Positions 9,050-17,685 of a stretch of DNA of 64,000 nt are shown here, piece after piece. The stretch is from an uncultured beta proteobacterium (GTDB lineage Bacteria; Pseudomonadota; Gammaproteobacteria; Burkholderiales; Burkholderiaceae_C). A program made the position numbers and the translations under genes. The notes below the pieces were generated by a model. The model worked only from the letters and a program-made list of their open reading frames with translations. It had not been told where the DNA came from and did no database searches. Position 1 is the stretch's first letter. Each line of letters starts with the position of its first letter. The stretch is taken from contig CAIPZV010000002.1 of NCBI GenBank assembly GCA_903869595.1, positions 1-64,000 of the forward strand. Direction: 5' to 3'.

Positions 9050-9780
9050 AACATCACCGCCCCCGAAGTGCCCAGCCGCAGCCCGCCGCCCTGCCCCCAG
9101 CGCTGCAAGATCGCCACCAGCGCATTGAGTAGCAAAACCACCATCAGCAAAGCAAAGCCCAGCGCCAGGGCCAAGGGCAAATCGCCCTTGGACGTCTCCA
9201 GCGCAATGGCGGTTGTCATCACCCGGGTAAAGCCTTCGATATTGCCACCCACCACCATCACTGCGCCGACTTCGGAAATGGCGCGCCCAAAAGCCGCCAG
9301 TAACACCACCAATAAAGCATGGCGCTCGTCCCAGGCCAGCAATACGCTGCGCATCCAGCGCCCCGCGCCCAAAGATTGCAATTGCTCGCCGTGCGCCTGT
9401 TCGGCGTCCTGCACCACCTGGCGCGTCAGTGCCGTGGCCACCGGCAGCACCAACACCGCTTGCGCCAGCACCATGGCTTTGAAACTGAATAGCCAACCCA
9501 AATACCCCAAAGGCCCGGAGCGCGAGAGCAGCAAGTACACCACCAGACCCACCACCACCGAGGGCACGGCCAGCGCAGTATTGAGCAGCGTCAACACCAA
9601 GCCCCGCCCCGCGAACCCGGCCACGCCCAGCCAGGCGCCTAGCGCCAAGCCTAGGCTGCAGGCCAACATGCACGCGCAGGCGCTCACCGCCAGCGAGCGG
9701 CCCACAATGGCCAAAAACAAGGGGTCCAGTGAAACCAGTAGCTGCAATGCCAAAAGCGCACTATCAGAAAATGAATGCAT
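9046..9780 (-). CDS. tupB: Tungstate-type ABC transporter permease
   Basis: A 244-residue inner-membrane permease with about five hydrophobic segments (LDPLFLAIVGRSLAV, ACSLGLALGAWLGVAGF, LLNTALAVPSVVVGLVVYLL, AQAVLVLPVATAL, LALGFALLMVVLLLNAL). The cytoplasmic EAA-type loop that docks on the ATPase reads SLGAGRWMRSVLLAW with the following AFGRAISEVGAVM. It is a TupB-type permease and first gene of the operon. The ATG at 9780 (MHSFSDSALLALQ) is preferred over the upstream in-frame start at 9828, which would run into the divergent regulator's start. Confidence 0.92.
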   Translation of the reverse strand: MHSFSDSALLALQLLVSLDPLFLAIVGRSLAVSACACMLACSLGLALGAWLGVAGFAGRGLVLTLLNTALAVPSVVVGLVVYLLLSRSGPLGYLGWLFSFKAMVLAQAVLVLPVATALTRQVVQDAEQAHGEQLQSLGAGRWMRSVLLAWDERHALLVVLLAAFGRAISEVGAVMVVGGNIEGFTRVMTTAIALETSKGDLPLALALGFALLMVVLLLNALVAILQRWGQGGGLRLGTSGAVML

Positions 9781-9829
9781 ATCTCGGTTATCGTAGGGCT
9801 TTGACCAATACTTTGCGATATGTAACACC
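9781..9829. promoter_or_regulatory. Divergent tup promoter/operator region
   Basis: Only about 49 bp separate the tupB and regulator starts, so both promoters and any operator must overlap. A spaced inverted repeat TATCG (9789-9793) / CGATA (9816-9820) lies here, the right half continuing as CGATATGTAAC, which loosely resembles a ModE half-site. TTGACC (9801-9806) could be a -35 for the regulator, but no good -10 is seen at 17 bp. Operator role is inference from position. Confidence 0.35.
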
Positions 9830-10969
9830 GTGCATAGGCTAGCCTTTCATTACACCTTGAGCCGCGATGCGCAGACAAAGCCATTGCGCAATGCGCTGAT
9901 CGCGCTGCTGCAAGCGGTAGCCAGCCAAGGCTCCATCAGTGCGGCCGCACGCGCACTGGGTCTGTCCTACCGGCATGTCTGGGGTGAACTCAAGCGCTGG
10001 GAAAATGAATTGGGCAATGAATTGCTCCAGTGGGATAAGGGCAAATCTGCGCGTCTAAGCAGCTTTGGAGAAAAACTGATGTGGGCCGAGCGCCAAGCGC
10101 AGGCGCGTTTGGCACCGCAGATAGAGGCTTTGCGGGCGGACCTGGAAACGGCCTTTGCAGTCGCTTTTGATGCGCATGCGCAAGTGCTGACCTTATACGC
10201 CAGCCATGACGACGGCCTGGCCTTGCTGCGGGAGCAGGCACTGGCCATCGGCCAGGACATAGGCCAGAGGCTGCACCTGGACATCCGCTTTTGCGGCAGT
10301 GTCGATGCGATTCGCGCCCTCAACGAAGGGCGCTGCACATTGGCCGGGTTTCACACCATCCAAACGCCCGCGCCAGGCTCCCACACCGAGCGTACCTACA
10401 AGCCCTTGTTACAACCGGGCAAGCACAAAATTATCGGCTTTGCCACTCGTATGCAAGGGCTGATGCTGACTCCTGGCAATCCCTTGGGCATTTCCCAGCT
10501 GGCCGACGTGCAGCAAGCAAGCGTACGCTACCTCAACCGTGCATTAGGAACCGGCACCCGCGTCGTCTTGGACCAATTGCTCCAACAAGCAGGCATCTCC
10601 AGCGATGCGATCAAGGGCTATCAGCGCACCGAACCTAGCCACAGCGCAGTCGCGCAGGCTATAGCTTCAGGCAGTGCCGATGCCGGCTTGGGCATTGCCG
10701 CCGCAGCTGCGGCCCATGGCTTGCATTTTTTGCCACTGGTGCAAGAAAGTTACCACCTGGTCTGCCTGAAATCTGCCCTGGACGCGCCTGCTTTGCAAAG
10801 CCTACGCCAGCTCTTACAAAGCAGCGCCTGGACCGGTGCGTTGGCGCAGCTCAGCGGCTACACCCCCGAACTCAGCGGCCAGGTGCGTGCCTTGCGCAAG
10901 GTCCTGCCTTGGTGGGACTTTGCGCGCGCCAAAAACAAACGCGCGGCCAAGGGCGCAAAGATCAGTTGA
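9830..10969 (+). CDS. ModE-like HTH regulator with a periplasmic-binding-protein-like sensor domain
   Basis: A 379-residue one-component regulator. The N-terminal LysR/ModE-type winged helix (about 15-95) has SISAAARALGLSYRHVWGEL, the typical ModE recognition helix. The remaining 270 residues resemble a type 2 substrate-binding domain (GFHTIQTP, LNRALGTGTRVVLDQLL, GSADAGLGIAAAAA), as in regulators that read molybdate/tungstate or molybdopterin precursors. It starts with GTG at 9830 and is divergent from tupBCA, so it is likely the oxyanion- or cofactor-responsive regulator of that operon. Ligand identity is inferred from context. Confidence 0.87.
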   Translation: MHRLAFHYTLSRDAQTKPLRNALIALLQAVASQGSISAAARALGLSYRHVWGELKRWENELGNELLQWDKGKSARLSSFGEKLMWAERQAQARLAPQIEALRADLETAFAVAFDAHAQVLTLYASHDDGLALLREQALAIGQDIGQRLHLDIRFCGSVDAIRALNEGRCTLAGFHTIQTPAPGSHTERTYKPLLQPGKHKIIGFATRMQGLMLTPGNPLGISQLADVQQASVRYLNRALGTGTRVVLDQLLQQAGISSDAIKGYQRTEPSHSAVAQAIASGSADAGLGIAAAAAAHGLHFLPLVQESYHLVCLKSALDAPALQSLRQLLQSSAWTGALAQLSGYTPELSGQVRALRKVLPWWDFARAKNKRAAKGAKIS

Positions 10970-10995
10970 GCCGGTCAACGGCCATCAGCCAAAGC

Positions 10996-11403
10996 TTAGC
11001 GGTTACGCATCCTGTCGGCGGTCTGGAAAAAAGAGTCGCGCAGACGCAGGCGCACGGCCTCAGCCATGCCGACTTCAGCCATGGCCTGGTCCATGCAGGC
11101 CAGCCATTGGTCGCGCTCCAAAATACCAATGGTGTAAGGCATGTGCCGCATGCGCAAGCGCGGGTGGCCAAAGCGCTCGGTGTAATGCTGCGGCCCGCCC
11201 AGCCAGCCGCACAAAAACCAGCTCAGTTTTTGCCGCGCCTGCGTCAAGTCAGGCCCATGCACTGCGCGCAAGGCGGCATAGGCCGGGTCTAGTTCCATCA
11301 AGTCATAAAAACGCTCCACCAGCGCCTCTACCTGCGGCTCGCCGCCCAGGGCTTCGAAGGCTGCCGCGCGCTGGGCTTGGGCTTGAGCATCGTCCTCGTC
11401 CAT
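10996..11403 (-). CDS. Group II truncated hemoglobin
   Basis: A 135-residue heme protein of the 2-over-2 globin fold. Visible landmarks: B10 Tyr33 (RFYDLM), the CD/E region FLCGWLGGPQHY (63-74), GHPRLRMRHMPY (79-90) with proximal His87, and the group II G8 Trp in DQWLACM. Group II globins bind oxygen or NO and are linked to detoxification or redox roles. It is encoded 9 bp downstream of the large permease gene on the same strand and so may be cotranscribed with it, though no functional tie is obvious. Confidence 0.93.
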   Translation of the reverse strand: MDEDDAQAQAQRAAAFEALGGEPQVEALVERFYDLMELDPAYAALRAVHGPDLTQARQKLSWFLCGWLGGPQHYTERFGHPRLRMRHMPYTIGILERDQWLACMDQAMAEVGMAEAVRLRLRDSFFQTADRMRNR

Positions 11404-11412
11404 GGGGCGCTT

Positions 11413-14043
11413 TCAGGCTGTGGCTTTGCGCAGCGTTTCGACCACCGGGCGGCGCAGCACTTCGCGCAAGCCCCACCATCCGGCCATCAAGGCCAGCGCA
11501 GCCCCAGCCAGTGCGCCCAGCAGCGGCACCCACAAAGACACGGTCCAGGAAAAATCAAACACATAGCGCGCCAAGGCCCAGCCCAAAGCGCTGGCAACGA
11601 GGGAGGCCAAAAAGCCTGCCAGCAAACCAACCCCGGCCAACTCCAGCCTTTGAACCTGGCGCAACAAACTGTTTTGCGCGCCCACCGCGCGCATGATGGC
11701 GAACTCGCGCGCACGCTCTTCGCGAGTCGCGCTGACCGCTGCAAACAAAACCACCAGGCCAGCAGCCAAGGTAAAGCCAAACAAAAACTCCACCGCGCGA
11801 ATCACCTGGTCCAAGATGCGCTGCACCTGATTGATGGTGGCGCTCATATCGACATTGGTGACATTGGGGAAGCGGCGTACCAGCGCATTATCAAAACCTG
11901 CCTGCAAAGGTGCTTTGAAAGAGCCCATAAAGGTAGCGGGCACACCCTCCAAGGTACTCACCGGATAGAGCGCATAAAAGTTGGCTCGCATCGAGCCCCA
12001 GTCCACTTTGCGCAGCGAAGTGATTTTGGAATCCACCGTCACCCCCGCCATATCAAAGCGCAAGGTGTCACCGACTTGCAGGCCCAGCGTGGTGGCAATA
12101 CCCTCTTCCATGCTGATCGCACCGGCTTCTTCGGGTATCCATTGGCCTCCCACGATGAGGTTGTTGTCCGGTTGCTTGGCGCTGTAGCTGATATTGAACT
12201 CGCGGTCCACCAGGCGCTTGGCGCGCTCTTCGGTGTAGGTTTCGGACGAAACGCTGGTGCCGTTAATCGCCACCAAGCGGCCACGGATCATGGGGAACCA
12301 GTCGTACTTTTTGACACCCGCGTCTTGCAGGCTTTGCACAAAGGCGGCGGATTGTTCGGGGCTGACGTTGATGACAAAGCGGTTGGGCGCATCGGGCGGC
12401 GTGGCTTTGCGCCAACTGGCGATTAAATCGGTGCGCAGCAGCACCAAAAGCACCAAGGCCAGCAAGCCTACCGACAAGGCGCTCACCTGCACCACGGTAA
12501 ACGCGGGCCGAGCTGCTATTTGTCGCGTGGCCAGCACCAGCGCGCGCGGCGCACTGCTTTCATTGACGCTAGCGCGCAAGAGCTTGATGGCCAGCCAACT
12601 GAGCAGCGCAAACACCAGCACAGCACCCGCAAAACCTGCAACCGCAATCAGGCCTAGTTTCAAATCGCTACTGACTACCAATAGCAAGGCGGCGAAACCA
12701 GTCACACCCAGCGCCAACACGCCCAGGGACGCGGGGCGTAAATTACCCACGTCACGGCGTATCACCCGCAAGGGCGGCACCTGCGCCAATTGCAATACCG
12801 GCGGCAGCCCAAACGCAAACAAGAGCGTCAGGCCCATACCCAATCCCAGCGCCGCCGGGGCCACGCTAGCCTGGGGCAGTTGTGTATCCACCAAACCGGC
12901 TAGCAACAGCACAAACAAATAATGCACGCCAAAGCCAATGCACACCCCTAGCGCACTGGCAAACAAACCCACCAACGCAAACTCCCAGGCATAGGCCCCG
13001 GCAATCGTGCGCTGACTTTGGCCCAGCACGCGCAGCATGGCGCAGTCGTCCAAATGCTTGGCGGCAAACGAGCGCGCCGCCAGGGCCACGGCCACCGCGC
13101 TGAGTAAAGCGGCCAGCAAAGCTACGAGTGAAAGGAATTTCTCTGCGCGGTCCAGCGTCTGGCTCATTTCGGGGCGACCGCTTTGGGTGGATTCGATGCG
13201 CACGCCGCGCAAGGGCTCTTTGGCGACGGCGTCTTTGTCCGCTTCTATGACCGCCTCTTCGGTGTTGGACGCCTTTGCTTGTGATGGTGTTGCAGCCTTC
13301 GCCGGGTCCTCAGCGTTCGCCCCATGGCCGGTCTTGATGCGCTGCGTAGCCGCATCCACAAAACGCTTGATTTGCGCATCCTCGCCCGCCACCGCCAAAC
13401 GGTAATTCACGCGGCTGGCAGGCTGCACCAGCGCGGTGGAGGCCAGGTCTTGGCTATTGAGCATGACACGCGGCGAAAAATTCATGAATCCCGCGCCCCG
13501 GTCGGGCTCGATCACGATGATGGCCGCTACCTGCAAACTGCGCTCACCCAGCAGCAGGCTGTCACCGACGCTAATGCCCAGCGCATCGAGCAATTGAGCA
13601 TCCACCCAGACCGACCCCGACGCAGGTATGCCGCGCGCAGGCCGCTCTGGCGCACCGGGCGCATCCGCAATGCGCAAGGTGCCACGCAAGGGGTAACCCG
13701 GCTCTACCGATTTCAAAGCCACCAGTTTGCTATTGCCACCTTGCTCTTGCGTGGTACGCGCCATGGTAGGAAAGCTTTGGGTATTCACCATCGCCAGGCC
13801 CAGGCTGCGGGCTTGTTCGGCAAATACTGCGGGCGCCGGGCGGTCGCTGGCGATAACCGCATCGCCGCCAAGCAACTGGCGCGCGTCGCGCTGCAAACCA
13901 GCTTGCAAACGGTCGGCAAAAAAGCCCACTGCTGTGAGGGCTGCCACCGCCAGGGTGACGGCCACGACCAGCAGCCGCAATTCGCCCGATCGCACATCGC
14001 GCCACAAGGTACGCCAACCCAGGGACCACATCGATTGCATCAT
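11413..14043 (-). CDS. YbbP-like FtsX-family ABC permease
   Basis: An 876-residue protein with the MacB/FtsX permease architecture: an N-terminal membrane helix (LLVVAVTLAVAALTAVGFF), a large periplasmic domain, helices around FLSLVALLAALLSAVAVAL, a central pair (LGVLALGVTGFAALLLV, VQVSALSVGLLALVLLVLL), a second periplasmic domain and a final block (LFGFTLAAGLVVLFAAVSA to LGALAGAALALMAGWWGL). YbbP works with the ATPase YbbA and is linked to lysophospholipase/lipoprotein export, but no ATPase gene lies beside it here. A low-complexity Ala/Lys/Glu insertion (about 235-275) interrupts the first periplasmic domain. The ATG at 14043 overlaps the upstream dehydrogenase stop as ATGA; the longer frame to 14181 is rejected. 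Confidence 0.88.
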   Translation of the reverse strand: MMQSMWSLGWRTLWRDVRSGELRLLVVAVTLAVAALTAVGFFADRLQAGLQRDARQLLGGDAVIASDRPAPAVFAEQARSLGLAMVNTQSFPTMARTTQEQGGNSKLVALKSVEPGYPLRGTLRIADAPGAPERPARGIPASGSVWVDAQLLDALGISVGDSLLLGERSLQVAAIIVIEPDRGAGFMNFSPRVMLNSQDLASTALVQPASRVNYRLAVAGEDAQIKRFVDAATQRIKTGHGANAEDPAKAATPSQAKASNTEEAVIEADKDAVAKEPLRGVRIESTQSGRPEMSQTLDRAEKFLSLVALLAALLSAVAVALAARSFAAKHLDDCAMLRVLGQSQRTIAGAYAWEFALVGLFASALGVCIGFGVHYLFVLLLAGLVDTQLPQASVAPAALGLGMGLTLLFAFGLPPVLQLAQVPPLRVIRRDVGNLRPASLGVLALGVTGFAALLLVVSSDLKLGLIAVAGFAGAVLVFALLSWLAIKLLRASVNESSAPRALVLATRQIAARPAFTVVQVSALSVGLLALVLLVLLRTDLIASWRKATPPDAPNRFVINVSPEQSAAFVQSLQDAGVKKYDWFPMIRGRLVAINGTSVSSETYTEERAKRLVDREFNISYSAKQPDNNLIVGGQWIPEEAGAISMEEGIATTLGLQVGDTLRFDMAGVTVDSKITSLRKVDWGSMRANFYALYPVSTLEGVPATFMGSFKAPLQAGFDNALVRRFPNVTNVDMSATINQVQRILDQVIRAVEFLFGFTLAAGLVVLFAAVSATREERAREFAIMRAVGAQNSLLRQVQRLELAGVGLLAGFLASLVASALGWALARYVFDFSWTVSLWVPLLGALAGAALALMAGWWGLREVLRRPVVETLRKATA

Positions 14044-15023
14044 GGTGCTGCTTTCAAAAGGCGGGGCAAAGGCTGCCCGGCCACAAAGGCGTGCAAACAT
14101 TGCAGCACGCCATCGGTAAAGGTTTGGTACACCGGCTCCACCACAAAACCCAAATGCGGCGTGAGCAAAAGGCGCGGGCAATCGCGCAAGGCGCTCTGCG
14201 CTGGCAGGGGCTCGGTATCAAACACATCCAAAGCCGCCATACCAATGCGCCCAGCGCGCAAGGCATCCACCAATGCGCCCGTGTCTATCAACGCCGCGCG
14301 TGAGGTATTGACCAGCAAGCTGTCGGGCCGCATCAAGGCCAAGCGTTCGGCATTGATGAGGTGGCGCGTGGTGGCCGATGGCACCAGGTGCAGGCTTAGC
14401 ACCTTGGCGCGTGCCAGCAGTTCGTCCAAAGGCACGGCCTGCACGCCATGCGCGCTAGCGCGCTCGGCTGTCATATTCGGGCTCCAGGTCAGCACTTGCA
14501 TACCTAAAGCCTTGCCGACCTGTGCAACACGCTTGCCAATTTCACCCAGGCCCACCAAGCCCAAAACCTCGCCGTGCAGCACACCGGGCAAGGCTTGCGG
14601 GACCGCCGCGCGCCATTGCCCTTGTGCCAGCAAGGCGCTGTAGTCGGCCAATTGGCGTGTGGCCGCCAAGATTAGTGCCCAAGTCAGTTCGCAAGTACTT
14701 TCTTTGGAAGGACCCCATTCGGTATGGCTGACCGGTATGCCACGCGCCGCCAAAGCTGCCGCATCGAGCGTGGTGTTGCGCGAGCCGGTAAATACCAGGT
14801 AACGCAGACGCGGCAGTTGCGCAATCGTCGCTGCATCCAGCGGTATGCGGTCGCGCAGCAGTACCAGTACGTCAGCCTCTTGCATGGCTTCCAACAAGGC
14901 TGCGCCTTGCAATGGCTGGGAGTAAACGCTTACGCGCGCGGCCTGGTCTATAGATTGCCAATCGCCCAAGCGGCGCAGCGCTTGCTCGGTATCGCCCAGC
15001 ACCACGATATGCGTTTTATACAT
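14040..15023 (-). CDS. D-2-hydroxyacid dehydrogenase, NAD(P)-dependent
   Basis: A 327-residue enzyme of the phosphoglycerate/glycerate dehydrogenase family, interconverting 2-oxo and D-2-hydroxy acids. The Rossmann motif is GLVGLGEIGKRVA (about 154-166). The catalytic Arg lies in LVNTSRAALID, the Glu in DVFDTEPLP and the His in LTPHLGFV. Substrate is not determined by these motifs. It lies in a same-strand run with the MmgE/PrpD gene upstream (12-bp gap) and the Bug receptor, suggesting a small-carboxylate catabolic module. Confidence 0.9.
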   Translation of the reverse strand: MYKTHIVVLGDTEQALRRLGDWQSIDQAARVSVYSQPLQGAALLEAMQEADVLVLLRDRIPLDAATIAQLPRLRYLVFTGSRNTTLDAAALAARGIPVSHTEWGPSKESTCELTWALILAATRQLADYSALLAQGQWRAAVPQALPGVLHGEVLGLVGLGEIGKRVAQVGKALGMQVLTWSPNMTAERASAHGVQAVPLDELLARAKVLSLHLVPSATTRHLINAERLALMRPDSLLVNTSRAALIDTGALVDALRAGRIGMAALDVFDTEPLPAQSALRDCPRLLLTPHLGFVVEPVYQTFTDGVLQCLHAFVAGQPLPRLLKAAP

Positions 15024-15035
15024 AGCTAGCTCGCT

Positions 15036-16406
15036 TTAACGGTGGGACAGCGCAATCAAGGCCTGCACATGGGGCGCATCGCCCAAACGCCAAGCGGCTT
15101 GAATTAAGTCCTTGGTGCGCGCAGCGCCAATTACTGCGTCCGACAGGCCGTGAAACTTCGCCTCCAATTGCGCGTCCGTCATGGGGTTTTGCAACGAGCC
15201 AATGGCGTGCTCCACGCGCACATGCACGCGGCTGCCGTCTTGCATCACGGCGGTGATGTCTGCGGCTGCTTCGTCAATGCTGTCATCCACCGTCGCCACG
15301 ACTTTCCGGCGCAAGGCCACCATGTCCGCACGGGTCACTACGGCATCGGAAAACTCGTCCTCGCCAGCGAAGCCAAAGGTCAAGCCAGCCGCGCAGCCGT
15401 GGTAAATGCTGAACTTGGCTTGCAAGCCATCGACAGGTTCTTTTTTACCGCAGAGCTCCAGTACCAGCGAATGCACTTTGATTTCTAAGGACGCAATGTG
15501 TTCCGGGCGCACGCCTTGGGCGCGCAATTGTGCGCAGCCGTCAATGCCGGGGTGCACCACGATGCCGCAGGCAAATGGCTTGAAGGTGTTGAACGCTATT
15601 TCAAAGCGTTGGCCCAACTCGGAAGTGATTTCTGACCAGTCGTTTTTGGTGGATATGGTTTGCATCATGCCGCGCGGCGCTTCCAGTGCGCGCGGGCTGG
15701 CGGAAAAGCCTTGCTGGGCCAATAGCGCCGACATCAAACCGGCACGCGCCGCGCCGCCCGGATGAAAAGGCTTGGTCATGCTGCCAAATTGCTCGCGCAT
15801 GCCTATAGGCTGAGACGCCGCAATGCCCAGGGCCATGGCAGTTTGGTCCACGTTCAGGCCCAGCAAGCGCGCGCAACCCGCTGCCGCGCCCACGCTGCCG
15901 GTAGAGCCGGTGATATGCCAGCCCCGGTCATAGTGGTCCGGGTACATGGCGTTGCCGATGCGGCAGGACACATCGATACCCAACACCAGCGCGTCGATCA
16001 GCGCGCGTCCGCTGCTGCCTTGGTGCTCGGCCAAGGCCAGCAAGGCCGAGGCCACGGGGCCAGCCGGGTGGATGATGGTTTTGAGGTGGGTGTCGTCAAA
16101 GTCAAAAGTGTGTGAGCTGATGCCGTTGAGCAAGGCCGCGCTGGCCATATCCACTTTTTCATTGCGCCCGAGCACGCTGGCCTGGGGCGCGGGTTGCAGC
16201 ATCTGCACCGCCGCCAGCGCCGCATTCACCGACTCATGCTGCGCGGCACCGACGGCGCAGCCCAGCCAATTGAGGAACGTGCGGTGCGCCGCATGGTCCA
16301 CTGCATCGGACCAGCCGCGCGAAGGATGTTGGGCCACCAACTCGGCCAGCATTCGAGTAACGGGGGGCGCGTGGTGGTCAGCACTGACCTGGGTATTGCG
16401 GGCCAT
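15036..16406 (-). CDS. MmgE/PrpD family protein
   Basis: A 456-residue protein of the 2-methylcitrate dehydratase/aconitate-decarboxylase-like superfamily. Family features: the N-terminal helical domain with AAHRTFLNWLGCAVG, the segment GISSHTFDFDDTHLKTIIHP (137-155 region) where the FDDTH block is characteristic, and the C-terminal lid domain with KHSLVLELCGKK-type sequence (KVHSLVLELCGKKEP). True 2-methylcitrate dehydratases are longer and sit with prpBC, absent here, so a different hydroxyacid substrate is likely. Neighbours are a D-2-hydroxyacid dehydrogenase and a Bug receptor. Confidence 0.9.
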   Translation of the reverse strand: MARNTQVSADHHAPPVTRMLAELVAQHPSRGWSDAVDHAAHRTFLNWLGCAVGAAQHESVNAALAAVQMLQPAPQASVLGRNEKVDMASAALLNGISSHTFDFDDTHLKTIIHPAGPVASALLALAEHQGSSGRALIDALVLGIDVSCRIGNAMYPDHYDRGWHITGSTGSVGAAAGCARLLGLNVDQTAMALGIAASQPIGMREQFGSMTKPFHPGGAARAGLMSALLAQQGFSASPRALEAPRGMMQTISTKNDWSEITSELGQRFEIAFNTFKPFACGIVVHPGIDGCAQLRAQGVRPEHIASLEIKVHSLVLELCGKKEPVDGLQAKFSIYHGCAAGLTFGFAGEDEFSDAVVTRADMVALRRKVVATVDDSIDEAAADITAVMQDGSRVHVRVEHAIGSLQNPMTDAQLEAKFHGLSDAVIGAARTKDLIQAAWRLGDAPHVQALIALSHR

Positions 16407-16457
16407 GGTTTACTTTCGATGAAATGAATTTTAGGTTTGAGAAGGTATGCACAACTG

Positions 16458-16548
16458 CGTCATCGCGAGGCGCAAAGCGACTTGGCGATCCATGCATGCA
16501 GGTAAGCCAAAGTGCTCTGGATTGCTTCGCTTCGCTCGCGATGAACGG
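16458..16548. repeat. Dispersed palindromic repeat, diverged copy
   Basis: Left arm CGTCATCGCGAGGCGCAAAG (16458-16477) and right arm TGGATTGCTTCGCTTCG ... CTCGCGATGAACG (to 16548), in the gap between the MmgE/PrpD and Bug genes. Same family as 6480-6598, with a longer, unrelated centre containing ATGCATGCAGG. Confidence 0.75.
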
Positions 16549-16581
16549 TATCGGGGTTTGCACAGCATGGTGGGTAGGCGT

Positions 16582-17553
16582 TCAGCCTTCGAGCTGGATA
16601 TTGCGTTCTTTGGCCAATTGGGTCCAACGTGCAATATCAGTCTTAATAAATTTACCAAAGGCCTCGGGTGACATGGGGCGCGGCTCAATCGCCTCGACCG
16701 AGAGTTTTTCAGCCATATCCGACGCTTGCAGCGTTAGTGTCAGGGTGTCGCTCAAGGTCTTGAGCACATCGGCAGGCAGACCCGCGGGGCCGACCACGCC
16801 GTACCACTGCTGCGCGTCAAAGCCCTTAAAGCCCGATTCGTCCAGGGTGGGCGTATCTTTCAGCAGCGAGTGGCGACTCGGCCCGGTCACGGCCAAAGGC
16901 TTTACGCGCCCAGAGCGGATATGCGGCATGGCCGCCGCCAGGCCGGGAAACATGGCCTGCGTCTGGCCGCCAATCAGGTCGGTAAAGGCAGGCGCCACAC
17001 CCCGGTAGGGAATATGCACCATGAAGGAGCCGATCTGCTGTTTGAACAATTCCATGGTGAGGTGCGTCAATGAGCCCTGCCCCGCCGAGCCATAACTGAG
17101 GCGGCCTGGATTTTTCTTCACATAGTCCAAAAACTCTTTGAGGTTTTTGACCGGCAAGGAGGCATTGACCACCAGCACGTTGGGCGTGCCGCCGATCATG
17201 CCCACGGGCGTGAAATCTTTGATCGCGTCGTAGGGCAGTGTGCGCGTAGCCGGGCTGGTGCCGTGCGTGGCGACATAGCCTTGCAGCAAGGTGTAGCCGT
17301 CCGCAGGTGCGCGCATCGTGGCCTGACAGGCCAGCACGCCGCCCCCGCCGCCTATGTTGTCCACCACAAAACTTTGCTTCAACAGGCGACTCCAGCGCTC
17401 GGTGACGGTGCGGCCGACCATATCGCTGCCACCCCCGGCAGCCACCGGCACGATGTAGCGCAAGGTCTTGGCTGGAAAGCCAGGCTCGGCACGCAGCGCG
17501 CCGCCAGGCAGCGCCAGCGCAGCAGCGCTTTGGATAAGAGTACGTCGTTTCAT
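16582..17553 (-). CDS. Bug-family tripartite tricarboxylate transporter receptor
   Basis: A 323-residue periplasmic solute receptor (TctC/Bug). It has a Tat-like or Sec N-terminus (MKRRTLIQSAAALALPGGAL), the conserved strand LRYIVPVAAGGGSDMVGR, VDNIGGGGGVLA and the ligand loop region VHIPYRGVAPAFTDLIGGQT. These proteins bind small carboxylates or their amides and number in the dozens to hundreds in Burkholderiales, usually without TctAB genes, as here. It heads the run to the MmgE/PrpD and 2-hydroxyacid dehydrogenase genes, so the ligand may be their substrate (inference). Confidence 0.93.
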   Translation of the reverse strand: MKRRTLIQSAAALALPGGALRAEPGFPAKTLRYIVPVAAGGGSDMVGRTVTERWSRLLKQSFVVDNIGGGGGVLACQATMRAPADGYTLLQGYVATHGTSPATRTLPYDAIKDFTPVGMIGGTPNVLVVNASLPVKNLKEFLDYVKKNPGRLSYGSAGQGSLTHLTMELFKQQIGSFMVHIPYRGVAPAFTDLIGGQTQAMFPGLAAAMPHIRSGRVKPLAVTGPSRHSLLKDTPTLDESGFKGFDAQQWYGVVGPAGLPADVLKTLSDTLTLTLQASDMAEKLSVEAIEPRPMSPEAFGKFIKTDIARWTQLAKERNIQLEG

Positions 17554-17685
17554 GGGTTTTTTCCTTGGTGCGCTACCAACGGGCCTCAGCGCATATGGCC
17601 GGTTTACAGACGGGTAGCCCAGACCAGCGTGGCATTATCGGTGCTGGAACAATCCCCTTTGGCGCCTACACAAGGCATGCAACCC

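Noticed and set aside
9050..9673. N-terminal extension of the tupC frame
   Set aside because: It overlaps tupB in another frame, has Gly/Ala/Arg-rich shadow composition, and GTG 9049 gives a standard ABC ATPase with a 4-bp overlap.
17263..17676. Upstream extension of the methyltransferase frame
   Set aside because: Runs antisense through the Bug receptor gene; the methyltransferase family begins near MSHLD/MQPMS.
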